NCBI RefSeq assembly: GCF_001949145.1
Contig: NW_019091383.1
Span: 1,582,134-1,646,133, forward strand
Origin: Acanthaster planci
Lineage: Eukaryota; Echinodermata; Asteroidea; Valvatida; Acanthasteridae
DNA: 64,000 nucleotides
Reading direction: 5' to 3'
Each line of letters begins with the position of its first letter. The first letter of the stretch is position 1. A program made the position numbers and the translations under genes. The notes under the pieces are model-generated. The model ran no database searches, was not told where the DNA came from, and worked only from the letters and a program-made list of their open reading frames with translations. This document shows positions 57,301-63,960 of the stretch, piece by piece.

Positions 57301-60300
57301 TGCCGGTTTGTCCTCCATTTTCCCAGTCTTACCCTCAACACACCTCTCACACATTTCTCCCGTCTCAATAGCCTTTCCCCCGTATCAGGTGTTGCTTTGA
57401 GGTCACCAAGGTAACTGCTTTCAATCATAGAAACAAACTGTCGCCATAATAACAGTTTTCCACGCGGTGTTTTTGATACTTTGCTCGGTGTTTCTACAGG
57501 ACTGGGACATGATGGGAGATGGCGAGCCGGGGAGCTTCACGACGGCTGGCGGGGTAAGGCTTACATGTTCTGTGGTGATTGATGTGTCCGATAAAAATTG
57601 GGACCAACTGATGGCATGATGCCCTCTCTGGGAGGTTGCCTGGCAACGAGGCTACGTTCATTTTTGTCTGGTCCCCTGACATATAGGCAATGACATGTAG
57701 CGCTAATTTCTGGGTATTGTCGATGCACGAAACTCAAAATTTCCTCAGTAAGCTCCACTACTGAACATTACATAAAGACATTTCAAAGCTTACTGGGCAC
57801 GCAGAAATTGTCATTCCAATAACCTCTCTTAAAAGTCACACTGCGGCTGAATTCTAAGTGCCATTTGAAGACTGTTTACCAGATCAAATGGGGGCTATCA
57901 AACTAATACAAAGAAAACACAGCATGATATAGGCCTAAAGATGTTAAAAGTATATATTTTATACGACGTGACATTACATGAAATTACATGAAATTACAGG
58001 ACATCTCTGAGGAAGAGGGCATGAGATTCCTCAATGGCTCCGAGGGCATCATCACCTTGATGAAGCAACAGGTCAAAGTTCAGACCCACCCTCTGCAGTT
58101 CTACAGCGCCTGGCAGATGCTCTACCCGGACATCGACAGGGAAGAGGACGCTAACTCCACTTACTTGTCGCCGGGGTATCTCAACACGATCCAGGTAAGC
58201 ATCCAGATTTGCTCACCAAAACTTGGGTTGAATTAAGCCTTGCCGGTTTTAACAGACCTTGCCTGAGAATGTAAGAGGAAGCATGTAAATTCAGATAAAT
58301 TTTCATCTTTCCTCTTAAAATTATGAAGTGTAATACTCAAAGGCAACGTCCAGCCATATTCGTAACATAAAGCAAACTGTTAACATGAATTTTTCACAGG
58401 GTTCCAATTCTGATCATTCGGGGTTTGATAATCGAAAGGAAAAACCATCGAAACATATGTCTCTGTATATACTCTGTTATAGCAAAACATGTAACACGGT
58501 GTTTCGAATAGAGAAACGGCAAGTCTATTCCAAAGAATGAACGTCTCCCAATGCGTATGATTTTACTGGGAGTGCCAGATTTATAGTAAGAAGTTAACAA
58601 TCACACATGAGCTTTCCTAGAAAAGATTTCCGGAAAAACAATACTGAATTGGGATTTACATGAAATCCCGGAAGGTTTGTCACAGCATACGGTTAGATCG
58701 TGACAAGTTTTAATTCCAACCTCTGCATTCGTATAGTCATATAATACTTGAGACAAACGTTTATTCAACTTCTTCATACAACTTCATTCAACTTCTTCTG
58801 ATCTAAAAATTGTCACTTTTTTGTTAAGGAAGCCTTCCACTTCAGGCAAGGGGATTTTGATATGGGCCTGAATCAATGTTAGAATTCAACATATTACTTG
58901 GACTTTTGCTGACGAAATTTCCCTTTCCTAAAGAGTATGTTGTGTCTGTAAGACTGCTCTATAGGCACCTCGATGTGTTCCGACTAAGTCTGTGAATTAC
59001 CTTTAAAGATACAAGACTAACATTTTCCCAGTTTTTATCCCCTGACATCACAGTTCAAAGCAGCCTATATGTACGACGCCGTACGAGTATTGGCAGTTGC
59101 CTTGAACGAACAGGTTGAGCGAGACAAGTACATTGAACCCGAGATACAGCATTGCTATGACAACAAACCCAAATCATGGAAAGGGGGCATTCGCCTCCGG
59201 AAGATGCTGCACAGGGTAATCAATCCTGCTTACTGATTATTGATTATCAGCTATTGGTTATTGACCAATTATTCCTTTGTGAAAATTCACATGGCAAAGA
59301 CATGAAAACGTGAACGAGTGCGATCATTTTATTGTTTTTTTAAGAATTTCATCGAAGAGAACTTATGTGAAATAGAGCAAAATAAGATCGATTTTTAGAA
59401 ACGTTTTGCGAATCACAAAATATTAGTCAACACCTTTGATACTGTGGTTCTTAAATTTACTAGTGGTAAACAGTTAAAACGTATTCGTCATTTTTAATGA
59501 CCGTGGAGTATTATAATTAAAGCAAGAGCTGCGTGGCTGACAAGGATTTTTTTGTTTTGGGGATAGACGGAAACAACTGGGCTGATGGGACGGATGCGGT
59601 TTAATCACAGTAGTCTGAATGATGAGATAGCGGTGGATGTCATTACCTTAGAAAGTGGCCGTAACCAGACCAAGGCATGGAAGGTAAAAACATGCGTCTT
59701 GTTTATTTGTACCCCTTTATCTAGTCCTCTTTCAAACCTTGACGGCTTCGATAAAAACGTAATTTCGTTTGATGCCTCTTCACGTTTTTCAGGTGGTCAA
59801 AACTTGGTCGAAAATTTCTAAGGAAACCTTACCGATTTATTTCAGAAGATTTGGTAGGCAAAACAGGTCTCCAAAAAGTTGGGCCTGCGCAAATTGTTTG
59901 AAATGGTTCCTTGTTGAAAGTTTCCAGTTGAAGAAATTATTGCAATTTAAATCAATTTCACTTCACCTTTTAAAGATTACAACATTTGATACAACTTAAT
60001 TCAGATTAGATAAATGATTTGCCTAGGTTATACTTACGTAGTAATGTGTCAGAAAATATGTAATTATATACTTTTCGTTTACAGATTGGCGGCTGGGATC
60101 CGGAAAATCGTCTAAATTTGGTCAAAACACCCTTTTCAAGAGGTTTTGCTGCTTTTATCAGTAACAACACCACATTTCGCATTGTAACCGTTGTGGTAAG
60201 CACATAGCAAATGACCCCACGATTGAAAAGGTTCTTTTCCAAATGTTTTGTCTTTAACCGAAGAATTTGGGTGATAAAATATAAAAAAAGAACAAATCTT

Positions 60301-63300
60301 CTATTTGCATTTTTTTACATATCGTCCGATCAAACAATGTCAGTAATATTAACTGTCATTAATGTGGAAAATTTCTGCAGGAGGCGCCGTTCGTTAATCG
60401 GGACGAGACAGTGAATGGGTACAAGTACTCGGGGTTTTGCATCGACATGTTAGAACTAATCGCCAAGGAGTTGAACCTGAAGTATGAGTTGTACCTTGTA
60501 CCAGATGGAAACTACGGAGGAAAGAACGACGACGGGACGTGGAATGGCCTGATTGGGGAAGTTTATTATGGTGTAAGCGAACCAACATGGATTGAAAGCA
60601 CAGTCTGTAGAATTCAACTGGTTCCTGTCCTGTACATATTCTCCAGACATTAATGATTTATCGACGATATCATTGAAAAAGAAATTACCACACTATGATC
60701 ACCAGACTGACCAGAGGTTTGGCAAGGATAGGTACTTGTGTTTTACTCGCCTCCCCGTCGGTTGAAACGTAATTTATGTTAAAGTATTGCTACTGTTGGC
60801 CTGACGAAAACTTAAATAATCAGCACCCAAACTGACAGGGCTAATCGCACTCGTTAAACCGCAGCTGGCTACCGGTCCCTATACATGTATAATAGGGACG
60901 AGGACCAGTCCATCCGTAGAATATACTAGCGTGATCACATAAGAGTCTATAGTCGTCCTAGGGCAGATTCAGGACCATTTTATTCGAAGGGGATCGTTGG
61001 GGAGGGCAAAAATTTTGGAAAGTTTTTATATAACCTTTTATTGTCTTTGTGAGGGTTGAGGCTACATTTTGGTCTATTACAAGCTGTGAAAAGAAGGAAA
61101 ATAGACCAATGTGCTCCTATGGGGGATGGCTCCGTTGCCCCCAATTAGCAATTTTATGCCGGTCCATTCCCGGCACAGTGAGAGGAAACGGGAACGCGAA
61201 TTGGTGACGTCAATTAAAAAATCGATTTTGCGTACGTTCCCACTTTTAATTGTTTACCTCGTGATCTTGTCACTTGGCCAATGTAGGGCCAGTTCCTACT
61301 AAGCTGGATCGAGACTTTGTGACGTCAATTACTGCACCTGCTGCAACGCTAAAATTCGCTTCAATGTGAAGTCATTTTCTCATCTCATTTATACTCACCT
61401 GGATTATAAACATTCGGTCACAATAATGAAGAGGAAAACCAGAAACATATTGTGGCAGTAACTCCAATGTAGTCGGTGACACCGAGACAATACAGATCCC
61501 TATGCACTCGTTAAACACCCATGTGCATTTTCAAGTAAAGGCAAACGCTTTCGCAAATGCGACTACACGAAACATTACCGGCGAACCTGACCCACACAGA
61601 AAATCTCTTCGCACATTCGTGGTGCAAATGTTTTTTTTTCATAACACCACAGGTTTGTGTTCAGAGTTTGCTTTAGACCTTTCCCTAATGTTTACCTGCT
61701 CTAAAAGGCTTATTAAACTTATGGAGGGATGCGTCGCTTTGCATCTTGCCACATATTCTATGCGTTGGTTTACATTCAGTTGGTACATGTGCATAGATCA
61801 CAGTGCTTGAGCATCAGAGCTTCCTATTACCTTTTATACATCGCCAATTTGGGTAAAGGAAATCAAATTTATGCATAAGCAGTGTTTTGCAAGAGGGCAA
61901 ATTGAGAAAGTTCACTGTTTTTCATAATATAAAAAAAATATAAAAATGTGTCCCGTGAGGTTGGATTGCATGAAAGGCTATTTGGTATCTGATTTTTCGG
62001 AAACCATTTCAGTTGGTCCCGGATATTACGTAGTAAGGATATCACACTGTATGTTCGTATTTATTAACTTACATAAACATGTTGCATCCACCTCCGGGTA
62101 TGGGAATCCCGGATCCACCTCAGGTTTTTATCTTTCAAAAAGTCCATTTTTCTTTATTTCCGTGGTGCGCAAGAGGGCGGACCTAGCGGTGGCCGGCATG
62201 GTCATCAACTCCGACCGCGAGGAAGTGGTGGACTTCACCAAGCCCTTCATGAACTACGGCGTTGGGATCCTCATGCAAAAGCCCAAGAAGAAGGCCAACA
62301 TCTTCGCCTTCCTGGAGCCGCTCCACATCAAGGTCTGGGGCTGCGTGCTGGCCTCCCTCTTCGTGGTCGGGGTGCTGATCTACATCGTGGACCGGCTCAG
62401 CCCTTACAGCAGTTTCCGGCGGGAGAACAGTCCCAACCCGGAAGCCTTCGACTTGAAGAACAGCATGTGGTTTGCCTTCGCTTCCTGCATGCAACAGGGT
62501 ATAATAATCAGCCGTAACACTCTCCCCACTGAATTCGTTTGATCTCGGAAAATGTTCATGATTGATGTACCGATCTTGAATGTCTCGACTTTGGCTTGGG
62601 CTCTAAGCCATCCACCGTTGCCATCCCATCAATGGCAAATAATGGTCTCTCCTGGTTTTGATGTTAGCCGCATCTCTGTTTCTGTTCCAAATGGCATGTG
62701 TTACTATTATTACAAATTACTATTGATGAATAGAAAGGGCGAATTGCTGTATAAATATATAAAAAGGTCAATGTTTCCTTAGAGTTTCGGTATCAACCCA
62801 GCACGTCCACTTCAGTTGCTATGTAGGTCTGCTAACATGAAGGGAAGCCCCAATTTCAAATTACTACTGTTTTAAAAAGCTAACAATCAGTAGACCAATT
62901 CCAGTCATGTGGGACGGGAATTTTGATGCGAAGTGTATGTATAATTCGAAATTATTTTACAGCATAGTGCAGGTGTCTGATGTAGTCGCAATTATATGCG
63001 TCTACAGCAGTGGGCGTCGCTGGGGGGGGGCGGTGCAAGGAGCGCTTCAAGCCCCACCCCTCCAAAAAAATAAGGGGGGGGGGATCACAAGAAAAGAAAA
63101 AAATGACAACAGTTAATTGAAATCATCAGTTTGCTTTTAAATTACCCCTTTCCACTGTTAGTGGTTTTGCAGTTTGCTGTTATTGGGTGTTTCCCAGAAA
63201 ACCCCATGGCAACACCCATGACTTCAGTTTCGTGACATCTTTCAAATGTACAGTATTCATGACATAACCAGCGCACTTGCGTGAGTACTAAATCATTATA

Positions 63301-63960
63301 AAAATGTCAGTTTCGTTGTACAAGGGTATTTAGGGCTGGTCATCTGTTGTTTCTAACCACTCAGTGGCTTGAGTTTTTAATAGATTGATATTGTTAATAT
63401 TTACGTTCTTAGCAGTTTATTGGTGTTTTTGAACTTAGCAGTTTAAAGTTAATAAACGCAAACAAATAACTCGATTTCACGCAGGCGGCGACACCTCCCC
63501 GCTGTCCATTTCTGGTCGTGTCCTGAGCGCGTTCTGGTGGTTCTTCGCCCTCATCATCACCGCTACGTACACCGCCAACCTGGCCGCCTTCCTGACCGTC
63601 ACCCGCATGGAGAACCCCATCAACTCTCTAGAGGATTTGGCCACGCAGAAAACCGTGGTCTACGGCACCATCCTTAACAGCAGCCTGCATGACTTCTTCG
63701 AGAAGCGAAAGAATCAGGGTATCTACGAAAAGATGTGGAACTTCATGTCCACCTCCAAGATCGACCCCTGGGTGCCCAACGCCGAGGCGGGGTACAAGCG
63801 CGTCCAGACAGAGGACTACGCCTTCTTTTGGGACGCGCCGATCCTAGACTACATCAAGCAGGAGGAGTGTGACGTCATGACTGTGGGCAAGCCCTTCAAC
63901 CTGAAGGGATACGGCATTGCTACGCCGCGGGGGGTTCCATGGAGAGACGAGATATCAATG
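15292..63960 (+). CDS. Ionotropic glutamate receptor, delta/phi-like (AKDF branch): 13 coding exons, 3' end outside window
   Basis: This is a ligand-gated cation channel subunit of the plasma membrane. Coding exons: 15292-15397, 38022-38177, 51771-52028, 52864-53072, 53915-53968, 57500-57553, 58000-58194, 59054-59215, 59567-59683, 60085-60195, 60381-60572, 62174-62498 and 63485-63960. They join in phase to 805 residues: signal peptide 1-24, amino-terminal domain about 30-460, S1 about 468-585, M1 591-613, M2 pore loop 634-652 (MQQGG), M3 about 661-685 ([12 protein letters not shown]), S2 from about 690. Pocket positions by alignment to GluA2: Tyr519, Gly546 (for Pro), Val548 (for Thr), Arg553, Ser713, Leu714 (for Thr), Trp762-Asp763 (for Glu705). 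The Trp-Asp pair is typical of GluN1 and delta receptors. The amino-terminal domain resembles delta receptors; S2 also has kainate-like blocks. Whether it is a delta or a phi subfamily member needs a tree. The end of S2, M4 and the tail are missing. Confidence 0.95.
19784..19893. repeat. Imperfect inverted repeat (about 110 bp)
   Basis: Arms ttatcagtttgtaaacat (19784-19801) and atgtttacaaagtgataa (19876-19893) pair with one mismatch, and inner segments taataatg and cattatta pair as well. It could be a small MITE; no second copy was found. Confidence 0.6.
22625..22690 (+). repeat. Short dispersed repeat, copy 2
   Basis: Segments ccttaatcctcctattt, atatgatttgaaatacaccc and ggggtttag align with 4063-4130. 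The elements are diverged, so they are probably old. Confidence 0.5.
24840..26400 (-). mobile_element. LINE (non-LTR retrotransposon) reverse-transcriptase relic
   Basis: Read on the minus strand, the fragment gives the reverse-transcriptase palm blocks in order: [20 protein letters not shown] (motif A), [20 protein letters not shown] (motif B), [10 protein letters not shown] (motif C, where YVDD is expected), then [17 protein letters not shown] and a C-terminal [15 protein letters not shown]. It is dead: a TGA stands where Trp is expected after ASIIP, a TAG occurs after VMTVS, the second catalytic Asp of motif C is Asn, the 5' part is missing, and a 142-bp insertion splits it. The block order suggests a CR1/L2-type clade, but I cannot be specific. 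Confidence 0.9.
25850..25991. mobile_element. Small palindromic insertion nested in the LINE, with 8-bp target duplication
   Basis: The 8 bases ATACTGCC occur just before (25842-25849) and just after (25992-25999) a 142-bp segment that interrupts the reverse-transcriptase frame right before motif C. Inside, 22-bp arms (25883-25904 and 25937-25958) pair with one mismatch. A second short palindrome lies at 25850-25875. An 8-bp duplication suits hAT-type insertion, but clear terminal inverted repeats are lacking. Confidence 0.8.
26581..26613. repeat. Nested palindrome
   Basis: ataacagtgt pairs with acactgttat, and it includes the perfect 14-bp palindrome CAGTGTTAACACTG at 26597-26610. Significance is unknown. 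Confidence 0.7.
31061..31872. promoter_or_regulatory. Cluster of three full CRE palindromes in receptor intron 1
   Basis: TGACGTCA occurs at 31061-31068, 31484-31491 and 31865-31872, which is three within 812 bp. With the base composition here, about one is expected per window. CREB/ATF proteins bind this sequence. Enhancer activity is inferred only. Confidence 0.45.
32351..32857 (-). other. GC-rich open segment of unknown nature
   Basis: A 168-codon minus-strand frame is the longest in the non-coding part of the window, and an overlapping plus-strand frame covers 32304-32564. The predicted product is rich in Arg and Pro and has no motif I recognise. Low stop density may simply follow from GC content. 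It could also be a regulatory island or an old gene fragment. It lies just downstream of the CRE cluster. Confidence 0.25.
34945..35177 (-). other. Possible antisense terminal exon, unknown gene
   Basis: On the minus strand, an acceptor-like tatcaatttgttcacag is followed by a 76-codon frame to a TGA. It includes [18 protein letters not shown] and [20 protein letters not shown]. The composition looks like a soluble or cytoplasmic protein tail. An ATTAAA signal reads on the minus strand about 60 bp downstream (plus positions 34882-34887). I recognise no family, no upstream exons were found, and chance remains likely. Confidence 0.25.
38022..38177 (+). CDS. Receptor exon 2: amino-terminal domain
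   Basis: The acceptor is ttttccatag and the donor G|gtaatt. It is 156 bp, phase 1 at both ends. The product [11 protein letters not shown], then [20 protein letters not shown] and DPFAAVKA, aligns with the start of delta-receptor amino-terminal domains, in which the DPFxAV motif precedes the variable helix. Confidence 0.93.
39502..39660. repeat. 39-bp minisatellite, about four units
   Basis: The unit begins taccacaagcgctttttaac and ends caatgtatataggcctaca. The last unit start lacks a few bases. As 39 is a multiple of three, the minus strand reads as repeated 13-residue units ([13 protein letters not shown]), which is probably not coding. Confidence 0.95.
41843..41914. repeat. Tandem duplication (36-bp unit, two copies)
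   Basis: gtttcacgttgaatctggta and aatgtccaaattg occur twice in a row, with one base deleted in the second copy. Confidence 0.9.
43020..43680 (+). mobile_element. Tc1/mariner-type transposase relic
   Basis: The DD34E transposase blocks are spread over shifted frames. Residues [13 protein letters not shown] and TDES carry the first Asp, [10 protein letters not shown] the second, and [20 protein letters not shown] the Glu. A tail like RHIQEIIRN precedes a stop. TAG codons interrupt it near 43096 and 43113, and at least one frameshift separates the halves, so it encodes no active enzyme. Terminal repeats were not identified. The N-terminal DNA-binding domain is absent. Confidence 0.9.
45194..45201. 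promoter_or_regulatory. Full CRE palindrome in intron 2
   Basis: A single TGACGTCA flanked by AGA and CTTTTT. Function is inferred from the consensus only. Confidence 0.3.
45321..45418 (+). repeat. A-rich low-complexity tract
   Basis: Runs of (A)4-5 C units, such as acaaaaacaaaacaagaac, fill about 100 bp. It could be the tail of an old retroposon; no body was recognised. Confidence 0.8.
46667..47163. mobile_element. Inverted-terminus repeat family C, copy 1
   Basis: The left end actggttcccgtcccgtat and the right end atgggaccaatcc are inverted relatives. Internal blocks (ggataggtacttgtgttt, ctgacagggct-like, accgcagctggctac) recur at 60617-60911. No protein is encoded. This copy is about 200 bp longer than copy 2. 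Confidence 0.75.
51771..52028 (+). CDS. Receptor exon 3: amino-terminal domain
   Basis: The 258-bp exon is phase 1 at both ends, with acceptor tatttttacag and donor G|gtaaac. It contains [32 protein letters not shown] and [16 protein letters not shown]. These match the ligand-binding-protein-like fold of delta and kainate amino-terminal domains (VPH and FYDSE blocks). Confidence 0.95.
52029..52863 (+). other. Receptor intron 3
   Basis: This 835-bp intron contains no other feature that I can identify. Confidence 0.8.
52864..53072 (+). CDS. Receptor exon 4: amino-terminal domain
   Basis: The 209-bp exon enters in phase 1 and leaves in phase 0, between cccccaccag and gtaagag. It reads [13 protein letters not shown] and continues to [16 protein letters not shown]. 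Third codon positions are strongly GC-rich compared with exons 9 and 10. Confidence 0.94.
53073..53914 (+). other. Receptor intron 4
   Basis: This 842-bp intron has GT/GGG-rich sequence near its 5' end (53101-53200) and nothing else assignable. Confidence 0.8.
53915..53968 (+). CDS. Receptor exon 5: 54-bp microexon
   Basis: Eighteen in-phase codons ([18 protein letters not shown]) lie between ttgtgtgtacag and gtaagaa. Phase 0 at both ends means skipping would keep the frame. KYQWIITTQ is the strand preceding the variable loop. A transposon relic begins only 14 bp after the donor. Confidence 0.9.
53982..54154. mobile_element. MITE with TA target sites, beside exon 5
   Basis: Termini cgggtgtttcgcaatagtgc and gtgcactattatgaaacgcc pair over about 57 bp, flanked by TA on both sides, as for Tc1/mariner-type elements. 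It starts 14 bp after the exon 5 donor. The body is a short linker, so the transcribed RNA would form a long hairpin next to the splice site. Confidence 0.85.
54231..54489. mobile_element. MITE family B, copy 2
   Basis: It begins GGGTCATTCCACGAAGTTCG and ends CTTCATGGAATGACCC, with the 4-bp target duplication ATAT at 54227-54230 and 54490-54493. It shares the internal cctgcatgtggattt with copy 1 at 9039-9248 but is longer (259 bp). Confidence 0.88.
56538..56854. mobile_element. hAT-like non-autonomous element
   Basis: It starts CAGTGGCGTAAATTTG and ends CAAAATTTACGCCCAGG. CAGTGGCG ends and internal G-runs/C-runs are typical of hAT MITEs. The right terminus is degenerate and the 8-bp target duplication is not evident. 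Confidence 0.65.
57500..57553 (+). CDS. Receptor exon 6: 54-bp microexon
   Basis: Eighteen codons ([18 protein letters not shown]) lie between gtgtttctacag and gtaaggc, phase 0 at both ends. It is the same length as exon 5. The acidic and glycine-rich content suggests a surface loop of the amino-terminal domain. Confidence 0.85.
57554..57999 (+). other. Receptor intron 6
   Basis: This 446-bp intron ends in an atypical, pyrimidine-poor acceptor with a duplicated acatgaaatt unit. No other feature is seen. Confidence 0.8.
58000..58194 (+). CDS. Receptor exon 7: amino-terminal domain
   Basis: Sixty-five codons, phase 0 to phase 0, begin [20 protein letters not shown] and end SPGYLNTIQ before gtaagc. 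Candidate N-glycosylation sites are NGS and NST. The acceptor lacks a clear pyrimidine tract and is preceded by a duplicated acatgaaatt. Confidence 0.93.
58195..59053 (+). other. Receptor intron 7
   Basis: This 859-bp intron has no other feature that I can identify. Confidence 0.8.
59054..59215 (+). CDS. Receptor exon 8: amino-terminal domain
   Basis: Fifty-four codons, phase 0 to phase 0, include [20 protein letters not shown]. The [12 protein letters not shown] helix is a conserved landmark of the family's amino-terminal domain. [11 protein letters not shown] corresponds to the 'WxxG' segment before the final strands. Confidence 0.94.
59216..59566 (+). other. Receptor intron 8
   Basis: This 351-bp AT-rich intron contains nothing identifiable. 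Confidence 0.8.
59567..59683 (+). CDS. Receptor exon 9: end of amino-terminal domain
   Basis: Thirty-nine codons, phase 0 to phase 0, include [10 protein letters not shown] and [12 protein letters not shown]. TGLxGxxxF is the typical strand near the end of the amino-terminal domain. NHS and NQT are potential glycosylation sites. Confidence 0.93.
59684..60084 (+). other. Receptor intron 9
   Basis: This 401-bp AT-rich intron contains nothing identifiable. Confidence 0.8.
60085..60195 (+). CDS. Receptor exon 10: linker and first S1 strand
   Basis: Thirty-seven codons, phase 0 to phase 0, begin [13 protein letters not shown] and end TTFRIVTVV. The final strand corresponds to the start of the S1 ligand-binding segment (LxVVTxxExPFV in relatives), which continues in exon 11. 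Confidence 0.92.
60381..60572 (+). CDS. Receptor exon 11: S1 ligand-binding segment
   Basis: Sixty-four codons (residues 475-538) begin EAPFV and include [25 protein letters not shown] and [11 protein letters not shown]. Tyr519 aligns with GluA2 Tyr450, which lines the pocket. The donor is read as GGT|gtaagc, giving phase 0 and the YYG|RAD join that matches the YGKAD motif of AMPA receptors. Confidence 0.95.
60617..60911. mobile_element. Inverted-terminus repeat family C, copy 2
   Basis: It starts actggttcctgtcctgtaca and ends agggacgaggaccagtcc, 44 bp downstream of exon 11. It shares ggcaaggataggtacttgtg and accgcagctggctac with copy 1. It also contains a local hairpin, gtccctatacatgtat with aatagggac. 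Confidence 0.78.
61205..61327. promoter_or_regulatory. Pair of CRE palindromes in intron 11
   Basis: Two GTGACGTCAATTA sites at 61204-61216 and 61319-61331 share the same 13 bases, 115 bp apart. The wider flanks differ, so it is either an old duplication or convergent binding sites. Confidence 0.4.
62174..62498 (+). CDS. Receptor exon 12: S1 end, M1 and pore loop
   Basis: Residues 539-646 run from [20 protein letters not shown] through [13 protein letters not shown], the M1 helix ([16 protein letters not shown]) and the start of M2 ([11 protein letters not shown]). Arg553 is the ligand alpha-carboxylate Arg. Gly546 and Val548 replace the Pro and Thr used by AMPA and kainate receptors. Gln645 sits at the Q/R site, encoded CAA. 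The exon is unusually GC-rich and ends one base into a Gly codon. Confidence 0.96.
62499..63484 (+). other. Receptor intron 12
   Basis: This 986-bp intron begins with a weak donor (gtataa) and ends at tttcacgcag. It contains a G-run-rich transposon-like fragment (63007-63085) and nothing else identifiable. Confidence 0.8.
63007..63085 (+). repeat. G-run-rich transposon-like fragment
   Basis: cagtgggcgtcgctgggg resembles the left end of hAT-type elements. It is followed by gccccacccctcc and a second long G run. Only a fragment is visible. Confidence 0.35.
63485..63960 (+). CDS. Receptor exon 13: M2 end, M3 and most of S2
   Basis: Residues 647-805 include [14 protein letters not shown]3 with [61 protein letters not shown] and [18 protein letters not shown]. 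The M3 gating motif begins Thr instead of the usual Ser. The exon ends at gtgtaagc: the donor may be at 63961 (phase 0) or 63963 (phase 2). Without splicing the frame stops at TAA two codons later. The rest of S2 and M4 must lie downstream. Confidence 0.96.

Larger units (their letters stand above)
53969..57499 (+). other. Receptor intron 5, rich in small transposons
   Basis: This 3.5-kb intron between the two microexons holds three non-autonomous DNA elements: 53982-54154, 54231-54489 and 56538-56854. The remainder shows nothing recognisable. Confidence 0.8.
60573..62173 (+). other. Receptor intron 11
   Basis: This 1.6-kb intron contains an inverted-terminus repeat (60617-60911) and two CRE palindromes (61205-61212, 61320-61327). 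It ends in tttttctttatttcc followed by gtggtgcgcaag. An open frame continues upstream of exon 12 into the intron but has no family similarity. Confidence 0.8.

Noticed and set aside
61946-62173. Exon 12 extended upstream by 76 codons
   Set aside because: The extension is open but unrelated to the family; the acceptor at 62172-62173 restores the expected YYG-RAD junction.
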